From: Lachnospiraceae bacterium
GTDB taxonomy: Bacteria; Bacillota; Clostridia; Lachnospirales; Lachnospiraceae
Direction of reading: 5' to 3'
DNA: 64,000 bases
NCBI GenBank assembly: GCA_014804785.1
Contig: JAAUZD010000022.1
Span: 1-64,000, forward strand
The notes beneath the pieces were generated by a model. It did not search any database. It was not told where the DNA came from and worked only from the letters and a program-made list of their open reading frames with translations. Below, piece after piece: positions 15,594 through 24,405 of this stretch (the stretch's first letter is position 1; every line of letters begins with the position of its first letter). The position numbers and the translations under genes are program-made.

Positions 15594-16400
15594 ATGGAAT
15601 ACATTATCACTACTGAGCATTTGACAAAAAAATATAAAAATTTTGTTTCTGTCAATAATGTTTCACTTCACATTCGGAAAGGCAGCATTTACGGTTTTCT
15701 TGGTCCCAATGGTGCGGGAAAATCAACGACCATGAAAATGCTGCTGGGGCTGACTGCCCCAACAAAAGGCAGTTTTGCCATTGGCGGCAGGCATTTTCCG
15801 GAAGATAGGATCGCCATACTGAAGGAGGTGGGTTCCTTTATTGAATCACCGTCTTTTTATGCAAATCTGACCGGTCGGGAAAACCTTGATATTATCCGCC
15901 GGATTTTGGGGCTGCCGAGGGAGGCAGTTGATGATGCCTTGGAGTTGGTCGGTCTGGAGGAGTTTGGAAATCGTTTGGCAAAGAAGTATTCGCTGGGTAT
16001 GAAGCAGCGGCTCGGTCTTGCCGGTGCGCTGTTGGGCAGACCGCCTGTCCTGATTCTGGATGAACCGACGAACGGTCTTGACCCTTCCGGCATCCATGAA
16101 ATCAGGAATCTGGTGAAGTCCCTGCCGGACCTTTATGACTGCACTATAATGATCTCATCCCATATGCTCTCTGAGATTGAATTAATGGCGGACGACATCG
16201 GTATCCTCAATCATGGGAACCTTCTGTTTGAAGGAAGTCTGGAGGAGCTGCGGCAAAGTGCGGCGGGAAATGCCAATAAGATTAGCGAGACCAATAAGAT
16301 TAGCGCAGCCAATAAGATTAGCGTAGCTAATCTGGAAGATGTGTTCCTCACCATGGTGGAGCAGGACAACGCCGCAAGAAAGCAGAGGGCAAGACTATGA
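15594..16400 (+). CDS. Lantibiotic/antimicrobial-peptide ABC transporter ATPase (BcrA/LanF/CprA type)
   Basis: A 268-aa ATPase with Walker A GPNGAGKST at 37-45, signature YSLGMKQRLGLA, Walker B PVLILDEPTNGLDPSG and switch histidine SSHM. The ATG at 15594 has AAAGGAGATG upstream; an earlier in-frame start at 15546 lacks a site. The C-terminus contains three 18-bp repeats encoding NKIS-x-x, an unusual insertion before the conserved LEDVFL. It overlaps the first permease by 4 bp. With the two permeases it would remove lantibiotics or similar peptides from the membrane, giving resistance or immunity. Confidence 0.9.
   Translation: MEYIITTEHLTKKYKNFVSVNNVSLHIRKGSIYGFLGPNGAGKSTTMKMLLGLTAPTKGSFAIGGRHFPEDRIAILKEVGSFIESPSFYANLTGRENLDIIRRILGLPREAVDDALELVGLEEFGNRLAKKYSLGMKQRLGLAGALLGRPPVLILDEPTNGLDPSGIHEIRNLVKSLPDLYDCTIMISSHMLSEIELMADDIGILNHGNLLFEGSLEELRQSAAGNANKISETNKISAANKISVANLEDVFLTMVEQDNAARKQRARL
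16272..16325 (+). repeat. Three 18-bp tandem repeats inside the ATPase gene
   Basis: Units of (G/A)CCAATAAGATTAGCG plus two variable bases repeat three times and begin a fourth. They encode N-K-I-S-(E/A/V)-(T/A). The number is a multiple of three bases, so the frame is kept. Likely slippage-prone. Confidence 0.9.
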
Positions 16401-17122
16401 ATGCACTGGCTGTTGAACTTCGGAAAGAAAAACGGACGGGCATTATCCCGGTACTGCTGGCTGTTGGTGGTTTAGGCGCGGCCTATGCCTTTCTCAATTT
16501 TATTGTGCGGAAAGATGCGTTGTTAGGGCTGCCGCTTGCGCCGATGGATGTCCTGCTGACTCAGCTTTATGGTATGATCATGGTTTTGAACATGTTCGGC
16601 ATCGTAGTTGCCGCCTGCATGATTTATAATATGGAGTTTAAGGGCAATGCCGTCAAAAAGATGTATATGCTCCCCATAAGCGTTTCGGGAATGTACTTTT
16701 GCAAGTTCCTGATTTTATCGGTCATGTTTCTGGCAGCAGTCGCTTTGCAGAATCTGGCGCTTATGCGGATTGGTATGGCAGACTTGCCGCAAGGTGCATT
16801 TGAAATGGAGACACTGGTTAAATTTGCAGGATACTCGTACCTTACTTCAATGCCTGTCCTGGCATTTATGGTTCTGGTCTCATCCCGTTCCGTCAATATG
16901 TGGGTGCCGCTGGGCGTTGGCGTTGCCGGTTTTTTGAGTGGCATGGCATCGGCTAATTCAGATTCCGGTCTGCTGCTGGTCCATCCCTTTGTCATAATGC
17001 TTAAGCCGGCAGTTGCCATGAGCGCACAGCCGGACATAGCGGTGACAAAAGCCGCCATTATTGAAACAATGTTTTTTCTCGGCGCAGGGCTGTGGATGGC
17101 AAAGAACCTGCGCTATGAATAA
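16397..17122 (+). CDS. Lantibiotic-resistance ABC transporter permease (LanE/MutE-like)
   Basis: A 241-aa membrane protein of the ABC-2 type with about six hydrophobic segments. It starts MNALAVELRKEKRTGIIPVLLAVGG, the usual cytoplasmic start (LxxELxKxKR) followed by TM1 in MutE/EpiE permeases. It overlaps the ATPase by 4 bp and precedes the second permease by 15 bp. Together the two permeases form the heteromeric channel of a LanFEG/CprABC-like transporter. Substrate inferred from context. Confidence 0.85.
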   Translation: MNALAVELRKEKRTGIIPVLLAVGGLGAAYAFLNFIVRKDALLGLPLAPMDVLLTQLYGMIMVLNMFGIVVAACMIYNMEFKGNAVKKMYMLPISVSGMYFCKFLILSVMFLAAVALQNLALMRIGMADLPQGAFEMETLVKFAGYSYLTSMPVLAFMVLVSSRSVNMWVPLGVGVAGFLSGMASANSDSGLLLVHPFVIMLKPAVAMSAQPDIAVTKAAIIETMFFLGAGLWMAKNLRYE

Positions 17123-17137
17123 GGAGGGATTGTAAGA

Positions 17138-17902
17138 ATGAGTTTTTTGGAACTTCTCAAAATTGAATTTATGAAAGTAAAACGATCAAAAATCGTACCG
17201 TTGATTTTTATTGCCCCGCTGTTGGTGGTTGCCTCCGGGGTCGCAAGCTTAAGCCGTTATTTTACTCCGGAATATACAAACGCATGGTCTGCCATGTTCA
17301 TTCAAAGCGCACTGGTTTATGCCTACTATCTGCTGCCGTTTTCTATGATCGTGGTCTGTGTGATGATTGCGGGACGGGAGACAGGGAACAACGGCATCTT
17401 AAAAATGCTGGCTCTGCCGGTCAGCCGGTATTCGCTTTCCATAGCAAAATTCTGTGTGCTGGCATTTTATCTCTTTATGGAGATGGCCGTGTTCTTTGCC
17501 GTGTTTGTGGCCGCCGGGACGGTTGCCACAAGGACAATGGGTGTGACGGAAACGCTGCCCGTCTTTTATCTGATGAAATGGTGTGCCGGGCTGTTTTTGA
17601 CAATGCTGCCGTGTGTGGGGACCATGTGGGCAATCACGGTCCTGTTTGAAAAGCCGTTGCTTTCTGTGGGGATGAACCTGCTTCTTGTCATTCCCGGCGT
17701 GCTGGTTGCAAATACACCTTTATGGATAGCATATCCTTATTGCTACAGCGGCTATCTGGTGTCCTGCTCCCTGCATGATTTTTCGGTGGAATCTGGCACA
17801 GCGGCATTTTCACTGTTTCCCTTTCTGCCGGTTGCGGTAATGGTCTTTGCATTGGCATTTGCGGTTGCTGTAATAAAATTTGGAAAAAAGGAAATGAGGT
17901 AA
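17138..17902 (+). CDS. Lantibiotic-resistance ABC transporter permease (LanG/MutG-like)
   Basis: A 254-aa permease starting MSFLELLKIEFMKVKRSKIVPLIFIAPLLVV, with six predicted membrane helices. The LLxIExMKxKRSK start is shared by the MutG/EpiG family. Ribosome site AAGGAGGG precedes it. It completes the three-gene transporter, and no lantibiotic precursor or modification genes are nearby, so this is more likely resistance than self-immunity. Confidence 0.87.
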   Translation: MSFLELLKIEFMKVKRSKIVPLIFIAPLLVVASGVASLSRYFTPEYTNAWSAMFIQSALVYAYYLLPFSMIVVCVMIAGRETGNNGILKMLALPVSRYSLSIAKFCVLAFYLFMEMAVFFAVFVAAGTVATRTMGVTETLPVFYLMKWCAGLFLTMLPCVGTMWAITVLFEKPLLSVGMNLLLVIPGVLVANTPLWIAYPYCYSGYLVSCSLHDFSVESGTAAFSLFPFLPVAVMVFALAFAVAVIKFGKKEMR

Positions 17903-17981
17903 ATAATTGACATCCAAATGCAAAAGAGATATATTTGTATCACTACAAGACAAATACATCACTTTGCGGAGGATAAGTATT

Positions 17982-18701
17982 ATGAAAAAGAAAAAAATAA
18001 AGGAAATAGTTATACCGGGGATTATATGTATAATCTTTTTGGCTGCTTCAACTTGGTATTCCGTGAGGTACAATGAATCACGTCTTGTAGTGCCGACAGA
18101 TTTTGAAACATATAAGTTTAACCCGAGAGATCTTCCTATGATTTGTTCGATTGCGCTGACAATGGTGTATATCTGGTATTTGGTGGCATGTGCGGTAAAG
18201 GCAGGTATTCAGCAGAAGAAGAATATTCTCAAAACAAACAGAACCCGCAATCTTAACCCTAAATTGGGATTTCTTGGATTTCTTGGTTTGCTTGGTTTTC
18301 TTGGCTTTATGGGTTCTTGGACTCACTTTATATTTTTTGGTTTCTTTGGTTTCTTTGTATTTTTTTTTGAGGGTAAAATGTCTAATACATTAATGGATGA
18401 GAGGTTTAGAGAAAATAAAAATAAAGCACAGCTTATGGCATTAAAAGCAGCTTTTGCCGTCAACATAATTGCTTTAATCTTTCTCTCTGTAGGTGAGTCT
18501 TTTATGAGCATAGAATATTTGTTTATTATGGTACTGATTTTGCTTGTATTATCAATTGCGCTTGCTATTTTTCTTAGCGAGTATCTGCTATATCGTTTTG
18601 ATTACGATGAATACAGTAAGGATGAGCATAATAACAAGAAATACGCCGATGACGTACATGATAAAAGTGAATACTACAGTGAAGATGATATAAAGGAATA
18701 A
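17982..18701 (+). CDS. DUF3796-family membrane protein
   Basis: A 239-aa protein starting MKKKKIKEIVIPGIICIIFLAAS, with ATG at 17982 after GGAGG. It has about four to six membrane segments. The central LGFLGFLGLLGFLGF-type run followed by FFGFFGFFVFFFEGKMSNTLMDERF is the hallmark of DUF3796 proteins. The tail is acidic and rich in Asp, Glu, Tyr and Lys. It overlaps the start of a small XRE regulator (TAATG). This pair is common in Firmicutes, but its function is not established. Confidence 0.85.
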   Translation: MKKKKIKEIVIPGIICIIFLAASTWYSVRYNESRLVVPTDFETYKFNPRDLPMICSIALTMVYIWYLVACAVKAGIQQKKNILKTNRTRNLNPKLGFLGFLGLLGFLGFMGSWTHFIFFGFFGFFVFFFEGKMSNTLMDERFRENKNKAQLMALKAAFAVNIIALIFLSVGESFMSIEYLFIMVLILLVLSIALAIFLSEYLLYRFDYDEYSKDEHNNKKYADDVHDKSEYYSEDDIKE

Positions 18702-18910
18702 TGGATATGGCAGAGTTTGAGTGTAGATTGAAAAAGTATCGTCTGTTAAAAGAATTGACGCAAGAGCAGCTGGCAAATTTAGTAGGTGTCCGCAGGGAAA
18801 CGATTATGCGGTTGGAAAAGGCACAGTATAATCCTTCATTGAAATTAGCAATAGACATATCCAGAGTCGTGGAAGTGCCAATTGAGGAAATATTTATTTT
18901 CTCGGAATGA
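18701..18910 (+). CDS. Small XRE-family regulator paired with DUF3796
   Basis: A 69-aa helix-turn-helix protein: CRLKKYRLLKELTQEQLANLVGVRRETIMRLEKAQYNPSLKLAIDISRVVEVPIEEIF, a complete Cro/C1-type five-helix fold of the YozG/PbsX type with no extra domain. It starts at 18701 overlapping the DUF3796 stop, or at the second Met (18707). It probably autoregulates its operon. Confidence 0.88.
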   Translation: MDMAEFECRLKKYRLLKELTQEQLANLVGVRRETIMRLEKAQYNPSLKLAIDISRVVEVPIEEIFIFSE

Positions 18911-18961
18911 CGTTCGAAGGAAGCTGGAACCGAGCAGATACCGTATTAATAATGGGAGGAA

Positions 18962-19408
18962 ATGATGATGAAAAAGGCAGTAGGATTCTTTTGGGTGATG
19001 ATGTGTGTGTTGACATTGTCAGGGTGTGGAAGGACAGCTAAGGCAGAAGATATACAAACGGAGGCAAATGAGTTTTATGAGGAGAAAACGGAAAAATTCG
19101 GAGATGCGTATAATGACTTAGTATATAGGGAGTATTCTTTGGGGTGTGATTTAGAAGAAGGGTGCAATATTTTTATTGAAAAAAATAAAGTTGTCAGTGA
19201 AGTGGATGATGTGCAATGCGTAGTAGTACTTTTGGATAATGGTGTATATAAGGAATTTGATTTTGATGATGGTGATATTGAATTTATAGCAGAAAAAAGT
19301 GGTAACTATGCTTTTTTAGCTATTGATTCGGAAGGTAATTCAGTTGACATTATATCAATAGTAAAGGTTTATATATCAGCAGATGGAGGTGTAATGCCGT
19401 TAGGATAG
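18962..19408 (+). CDS. Small lipoprotein of unknown function
   Basis: A 148-aa protein with a lipoprotein signal peptide: MMMKKAVGFFWVMMCVLTLSGCG, lipobox LSGC. The mature part is acidic, with no family I recognise. GGGAGG precedes three consecutive ATG codons, so the exact start may be 18962, 18965 or 18968. It should be anchored on the outer face of the membrane. It may be co-transcribed with the DUF3796/XRE pair, 52 bp downstream of the latter. Confidence 0.75.
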   Translation: MMMKKAVGFFWVMMCVLTLSGCGRTAKAEDIQTEANEFYEEKTEKFGDAYNDLVYREYSLGCDLEEGCNIFIEKNKVVSEVDDVQCVVVLLDNGVYKEFDFDDGDIEFIAEKSGNYAFLAIDSEGNSVDIISIVKVYISADGGVMPLG

Positions 19409-19442
19409 TTCATAATATTACCAGTTGGCGGATTTCTCCTTA

Positions 19443-19525
19443 ATAAAAATCCCCGCCGCGAGGGGTGGGGATAAATGTTCGCACCGAATAATTTATATAC
19501 CGCACCTCGATAAGCGGTAACAACT
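19443..19525 (-). ncRNA. Orphan type III antitoxin repeat with terminator, no toxin
   Basis: On the minus strand this holds one repeat unit (TGTTACCGCTTA...GGTGCGGTATATAAATTATTCGGT) then ATTTATCCCCACC...GGCGGGGATTTTTATT and AAGGAG. It matches the 13.2-kb locus through the toxin ribosome site and then diverges at the point where the toxin would start. The stem pair C-G of the toxin-proximal 13.2-kb unit is A-T here, a compensatory change. It lies 4 bp after the L,D-transpeptidase stop and can also serve as that gene's terminator. Confidence 0.65.
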
Positions 19526-19528
19526 TGT

Positions 19529-20332
19529 CTAATAAGAAACAGCAATTCTCCTTTCATTCATTCCGAAAGCAATATAATGTTCATATAAGGCATCTTTATC
19601 ATAACCGAAAGCATTTTTTAAATCCGGATATCTGTCTGCATATGCCACATGATTAAATTCATCTTTGGTTCCGGTAAACGGGCGGTATTCTTCTTGTCCT
19701 GTTACCCATGGATTATTAATATCCGTATCTGTTGGATCCCACACTTTATATGAAGAATTTTCATCTATTTGGATCGCTGCCGGCTTTCCAAGTTCTCCGG
19801 CTTCCTCAGCGTTGGAATACACAACTACTGTGGTTCCCGGTTTACAGTTATCGTAAATCCACTTAGCGTCTTTTACAGACATTCTGACGCAGCCTAAAGA
19901 CGCATTCTGTCCCAGCTTATTATACTCTTCCCACTCTAATGAGTCAGGTGACTCCTTCATATAAGGTACGGAATGAAAGAGAATCTTCCCATTAAAGCGC
20001 ACTGCATATCTTCCATAAGTGCTATCTACCATTTTACGCCATTCATAATAATCAGAGGTCCGAAATGTACCTTCCGGCGTTTCGGAACCTTCCCGCCCAC
20101 AGGAGCAAACGATTGATTTAACTGGCGTCAGGGTGCCAGCCTCCCCCAACTGCTTAATCGTAACGCAATTTAAAGCTCTGTTCACATAAATGACATAATT
20201 CGGTCTTGTATCGACTACAGTATTTTCAGTCTGCGCATCTGGAAGCTCCGCTGCATTAGCATGATTTCCCATACTTAAAAATAATAATATGCCCAAGCAT
20301 AGGATCTTAATTGAATTACTTAGTTTTTTCAT
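19529..20332 (-). CDS. L,D-transpeptidase (YkuD domain), secreted
   Basis: A 267-aa protein with an N-terminal signal peptide (KKLSNSIKILCLGILLFLSMGNHANA, likely cut after ANA). The YkuD domain spans about 45-170 and ends in the catalytic motif FHSVPYM ... SLGCVRMSVKDAKWIYDN, with the conserved His and Cys. It makes 3-3 peptidoglycan cross-links or attaches proteins to the wall. The C-terminus carries a repeat-like segment YADRYPDLKNAFGYDKDALYEHYIAFGMNE, seen in many clostridial wall enzymes. It is monocistronic and ends against the orphan antitoxin RNA. Confidence 0.92.
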   Translation of the reverse strand: MKKLSNSIKILCLGILLFLSMGNHANAAELPDAQTENTVVDTRPNYVIYVNRALNCVTIKQLGEAGTLTPVKSIVCSCGREGSETPEGTFRTSDYYEWRKMVDSTYGRYAVRFNGKILFHSVPYMKESPDSLEWEEYNKLGQNASLGCVRMSVKDAKWIYDNCKPGTTVVVYSNAEEAGELGKPAAIQIDENSSYKVWDPTDTDINNPWVTGQEEYRPFTGTKDEFNHVAYADRYPDLKNAFGYDKDALYEHYIAFGMNERRIAVSY

Positions 20333-20461
20333 ACTTATTCTCCTCGTCTCTGTATGTATTGCACAAATCCATAAATAAATTACGAGTCTGCGCCAAGCTA
20401 TTAATATATAATACCATATGGGAGTGGCTGTGGGAATATTATAACACGCATTAAACTAAAT

Positions 20462-21447
20462 TTACTCATTAGCCCGCAGCATGACATTAGCGAAGAACAT
20501 ACCGTCCTCGTAAAGAAAACGGCTGTAACCGCCGTTCTTTTCCGCGATATGGCGGACGGACTGGATGCCCACGCCTTCTCCCCGGCGCTTAGATGACTGG
20601 AACACACCGTCTTTCTCCCTGATGTCCCCGTCAAAGGTATTTTCCACAGCTAATAGTACCATATGACCGGAATGCAGGTATGCTTGCATTTTAATCTTGC
20701 GTTTGGCGGGATTCGTCTTCAAGCTTGCCTCCAGCGCGTTTTCAAGGAGATTGGACATTACAAGACACAGATCAATCTCCGGTATCGGAAGATTGCAGGG
20801 CAGGTCGAGTCTAAAAGAAAAAGGGATGTCATATTTACGGTACAGCAGACCGTAATGGCTTGCGACACTGTCTGCGGCTGTATTTTCGCACAGGTTAAGT
20901 CCTGTATCCGGCAGACGACCCTGCACATCGGAAAGGTATTTCTCAAGACTTTCCCACTCTTTCTGCCCGGCGAGGCTTGACAGAGTATTAAAATGGTGAC
21001 GCATATCGTGGCGTGCCTGGCGGGATACCAGGAAACGGCAACAAATGCGCAGCGCATCAGCAGCCAGAATATGGCAGCGTTAAGTGAAAGCGGCGGAGCA
21101 GGAGCTTCGGGGCTTAAGATGCCGCTTATTGCTACTGCCACGCTGCCTATGCAGGAAACGCATATTGCGAGGAAGACGCTGATAGATTTCCAACGTGTGA
21201 TTTTGAGCGTGCGGACATAGAAAGTGCAAGCTATGACCGCAGTGGGGAAAAACAGCCAGGTGGGGCTGACAGAGAAAAAGCAACTCAGGGCGCCGTCGGC
21301 AAGGCAGAGAAAGATTGTCAGCGGCAGCGTTAATATAGCCAGTCTGGCAGGAGGCATCCGCAGGTATTGTTTCATGGGCAGGTAGGCAAGCAGCATACCG
21401 GGCAGAAGAATCATAAATTGCAGTGTGTGAGAAAGAAATTCCGTCAT
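20462..21447 (-). pseudogene. Broken GHKL sensor kinase
   Basis: The membrane half (20758-21447 frame, starting MTEFLSHTLQFMILLPGML) and the catalytic half (20462-21004 frame, ending ANVMLRANE) lie in different frames. At about 21010-21050 the frames meet. One reads RCAFVAVSWYPARHAT and the other RQARHDMRHHFNTLSS, the normal phospho-acceptor motif. The linker helix that should separate the last membrane segment from the H-box is missing, so a deletion plus frameshift is inferred. N-box NLLENALEAS and G-box GVGIQSVRHIAEKNGG survive. No response regulator is adjacent. Confidence 0.72.
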
Positions 21448-21461
21448 AGCTGTATCCTCCG

Positions 21462-21794
21462 TTATATTCTGTTCCGGTCACCCCATTCACACATTCCGTC
21501 CAGAATAGGCATCAGGGATTTCCCGCGCTCGGTAAGGCTGTATTCTACCTTAGGCGGAATCTGCGGATATTCTTCCCGATGAACAAGCCTGTCCGCTTCC
21601 AATTCTTTTAGCGTGGCGCTCAAGGTTTTATAAGAGATGTTGCCGATATATTTTTTCATTTCATTGAAACGGACAATCTTAAATTCCATTAAAGTATAAA
21701 GAATGGTCATTTTATATTTCCCGTTGATTAGGGATAAGGTATAGCTGAAACCTGTGTCATTCAGGCACTCCTGTGATATACAGCGTTTTTCCAT
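21462..21794 (-). CDS. HxlR-family transcriptional regulator
   Basis: A 110-aa winged-helix protein: MEKRCISQECLNDTGFSYTLSLINGKYKMTILYTLMEF, then ISYKTLSATLKELEADRLVHREEYPQIPPKVEYSLTERG. Two cysteines near the N-terminus (C5, C10) could be redox sensors as in HypR/QorR. AGGAGAG-like ribosome site on the minus strand. It is divergent from a flavin reductase, with an inverted repeat between them, the usual HxlR autoregulation and target arrangement. Confidence 0.9.
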   Translation of the reverse strand: MEKRCISQECLNDTGFSYTLSLINGKYKMTILYTLMEFKIVRFNEMKKYIGNISYKTLSATLKELEADRLVHREEYPQIPPKVEYSLTERGKSLMPILDGMCEWGDRNRI

Positions 21795-21813
21795 TTTACA
21801 CTCTCCTTTAGGT

Positions 21814-21840
21814 AAGTATCACACCTAAATGTGCGTACTT
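21814..21840. promoter_or_regulatory. HxlR operator candidate between divergent genes
   Basis: AAGTATCACA (21814-21823) and TGTGCGTACTT (21830-21840) form an imperfect inverted repeat (one extra base) around CCTAAA, 20 bp upstream of the regulator start. Confidence 0.5.
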
Positions 21841-21931
21841 GTAATTTGTCTAGTTCGTGCTAATATCATAATATAGACTATAAAACAAGTCAAGGCAGTG
21901 AAAGACAAGAGAGCAAAGGAGAGCATAGCAT

Positions 21932-22477
21932 ATGAGCAAAAAAATTGTTGTAATTACGGGAAGCCCAAGAAAAAATGGGAACAGTTTTGCAATGACAGAT
22001 GCATTTATCAAGGCAGCCAAAGACAAAGGACATACGGTTATCCGTTTTGATGCCGCCATGAAAAAGGTGGGAGGATGTCGTGCCTGTGAAACCTGTTTTA
22101 AGACAGGAAAAGCCTGTTCGTTTGACGATGACTTTAATGAAATTGCTCCGGATATTTTAGAAGCGGACGCAATAGTATTTACCATGCCGGTCTACTGGTA
22201 TTCAATTCCGGCACAGGTAAAGGGCGTGATTGACAGGTTGTTTTCATTTTGTGTTGCGGGCAAGGATATGTCAGGGAAGGAGTGTGCACTGATTACCTGC
22301 TGTGAAGAGGATGATATGTCTGTTATGGATGGAGTACGAATTCCGGTAGAACGTTCAGCCGCACTGCTGAAATGGAAAATGGTGGGAGAAGTGCTTGTCC
22401 CCGGAGTTTTGAATGTCGGTGATATTGAAAAAACAGACGGTTGCAGTCAGGCAGCAGCATTAGCAGACAAATTTTGA
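21932..22477 (+). CDS. NAD(P)H-dependent flavin reductase / flavodoxin-fold oxidoreductase
   Basis: A 181-aa protein with the FMN-binding loop GSPRKNGNS at 10-18, GCRACETCFKTGKACSFDDDF (a cysteine cluster seen in iron-sulfur flavoprotein relatives), and MPVYWYSIPAQVKGVIDRLFSF. The fold is flavodoxin-like NADPH-dependent FMN reductase. AAAGGAGAG precedes the ATG. It is transcribed away from an HxlR regulator, fitting quinone or disulfide-stress detoxification, though the substrate is inferred. Confidence 0.88.
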   Translation: MSKKIVVITGSPRKNGNSFAMTDAFIKAAKDKGHTVIRFDAAMKKVGGCRACETCFKTGKACSFDDDFNEIAPDILEADAIVFTMPVYWYSIPAQVKGVIDRLFSFCVAGKDMSGKECALITCCEEDDMSVMDGVRIPVERSAALLKWKMVGEVLVPGVLNVGDIEKTDGCSQAAALADKF

Positions 22478-22499
22478 AATATAGAAAAATGGCATTCCT

Positions 22500-22536
22500 C
22501 TTTGCGCCTGTCTATAAAATGCAGACAGGCGCAAAG
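22500..22536 (+). terminator. Strong hairpin after the flavin reductase
   Basis: A 14-bp perfect inverted repeat CTTTGCGCCTGTCT / AGACAGGCGCAAAG with a 9-nt loop. No strong U-run follows. Probably a bidirectional or protein-aided terminator. Confidence 0.65.
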
Positions 22537-22685
22537 TGTTATATAGGGTGAGAGCGAGAATGTGTAGTTGTTAAATTAGCTATAATTTACAAGTAGGATA
22601 AAGAGATGAAATATGATATTATGATACATGAAAAAAATATGTTTGTGCCACATATTTGTGGGCAAGGTAAGAATGAGGGGGTCAT

Positions 22686-23198
22686 ATGTATCATATTGTC
22701 ATTTGCGATGATGAAAAAGTTGGGATTGTTTTTCTCACATCCATTGCGGAGCATGTCTTTAGAGGATATGAATTTGGGGGCAGTCAATTATTTGCTAAAG
22801 CCTCTTAAGTATGAACGGCTGGAAATGGAATTGGATAGATTCTTTTCAACATATTCAGGGAAAAAGAGCGCCTCTTTATTGTTAATAATCATAACACGAT
22901 GTATTGCATACCACACAATGATATACGTTATATCGAAGTGAAAAAGAGAAATGTGTTGATGCACTATAAAAATCAACAGCAGATTCTTCACAAAAGTATA
23001 AAAGAAATGGCTCAATTGTTTAAGAGCGAGACGGCGTTTGCGCGGTGTCACGCGAGTTTTCTGATAAATATGTCTTATGTGACAGGTGTGGAGGGGATGG
23101 AAGCCGTATTATCCACTGGTGAAAGAATACCCATCAGTTATCCTAAAAAGAAGGAATTCATGCTGCGGCTTGCAGAGTACTGGGGAAGCATGATGTAG
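22686..23198 (+). pseudogene. Degraded LytTR response regulator
   Basis: The true start is the ATG at 22686 (MYHIVICDDEKVGIVFLTSIAEH), a receiver N-terminus. The frame closes at about 22806. The receiver end (GAVNYLLKPLKYERLEMELDRFF) appears in another frame, and the middle with the phospho-acceptor aspartate is missing. The LytTR domain resumes in the first frame (KERLFIVNNHNTMYCIPHNDIRYIEVKKRNVLMHY ... FARCHASFLINMSYV). At least one deletion and two frame changes. It sits directly before a broken GHKL kinase. Confidence 0.78.
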
Positions 23199-23209
23199 GG
23201 GTGGATAAA

Positions 23210-24405
23210 ATGGAAATTATAATTAGGTTCTTAGATATATGTAACACTCTGGTGGAGGGACTGATGCTGTATGCCTGTGCGGAAATCGTATGTAAAGAAA
23301 ATAGACAGGCTGGGATGCGCAGATCCATTCCGTATATCGGAATATTTCTGACATGCTATTTGACTACCTGGGTTGTTCCCTTAGATACAATCAAAATTAT
23401 GATAGAAATGATAGTCTGGTGCCTGCTTATGAAAGTAACTACAGGAGGTAAATGGAGAAATTTCATTGCCGCTTTCTTGATTTACTTTTATGTCTTTGCA
23501 GCGGTATCATTTTTTGAAATGATTATCTGCCACTTAGTATTGGGTACGATCACCATGGTAATTGGGGAACAGATATTTCTCAGCTGGTGGGATTACGTTT
23601 TTGCAGCCATAATAAAGATCGTTGTGTCAGTAGGGCTTCTGATGTATAGGAAACATTTTCAATATGAGATTCAGATAAAAGATACAGTATTGATCGGGGC
23701 TGTGTCCCTATTTTTTATATGGTCTGTTTTTCTTTCAGCGTTGGTTTTTTTGCGGGAAATAAAGAATGGTATGATATGACCAGTGCAACAGGTACAATGC
23801 TCTTTAGCTTGTGCTTTCTGTTATTGTTGCTTTTTTATAAAAACAATATATATCTGAAGGAGCAGAATCAGGAGGTAAACAGGCAGGCAAAAGAGGCACA
23901 GATGCATTATCAATATTATCTGGAAAAGGAAAAACAGGAAGAAAAGGTACGCAGTATTTATCATGATATGAAAAATCATCTGTTAATATTGGAGAGCGGG
24001 CAGATGTCGGATGAGGCTCGTCAGATGGCGGAAAGACTCAGAAATGAAATATCCGATTATGAAAGTTATATTCAGAGCGGAAATAGATTTCTGGATATCA
24101 TATTAGGAGACAAAGCGCAGAAGGCGAAAGATGGACAGATTGATTTTTCAGCCTTTGTAGATTTTGCAGAAATCACGTTCATAGATCCGTTGGATATTAG
24201 TACGATTTTTGGCAACGGAATTGATAATGCGTTAGAGACATGTGAAAAACTGCCGCCGGAAAAGCGGATTGTCGTTGTAAAGGGATGCAAAAAAGCAGTG
24301 ATAGCCGATTACCGAAAAATAAGGGATGATGCAGAGGAACAATCTAATGCAGCGCTTAAAGGACAAAGCGCCGCACGCCCTGCCTATGACTTCAACCCTT
24401 GCTGA
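23210..24405 (+). pseudogene. Degraded, 3'-truncated GHKL sensor kinase
   Basis: The membrane domain (MEIIIRFLDICNTLVEGLML ... LVFLREIKN) shifts frame near 23760 and continues as NKEWYDMTSATGTMLFSLCFLL, a helical linker, and the H-box IYHDMKNHLLILESGQ. The N-box (FGNGIDNALETC) survives. The protein then leaves the family after KRIVVVKG and ends without the G-boxes, running into the 3' end of the LacI gene. The kinase therefore lacks part of its ATP site. With the regulator just upstream it is a dead LytTR/GHKL system. Confidence 0.78.

Noticed and set aside
18261..18375. Low-complexity TTTCTTGG/TTTTTTGG run as a possible repeat element
   Set aside because: It encodes the LGFLGF repeat characteristic of DUF3796 and is in frame.
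19369..19557. 62-codon minus-strand frame
   Set aside because: It is the translation of the orphan antitoxin repeat and terminator, resembling the spurious extension at 13.2 kb, not a protein gene.
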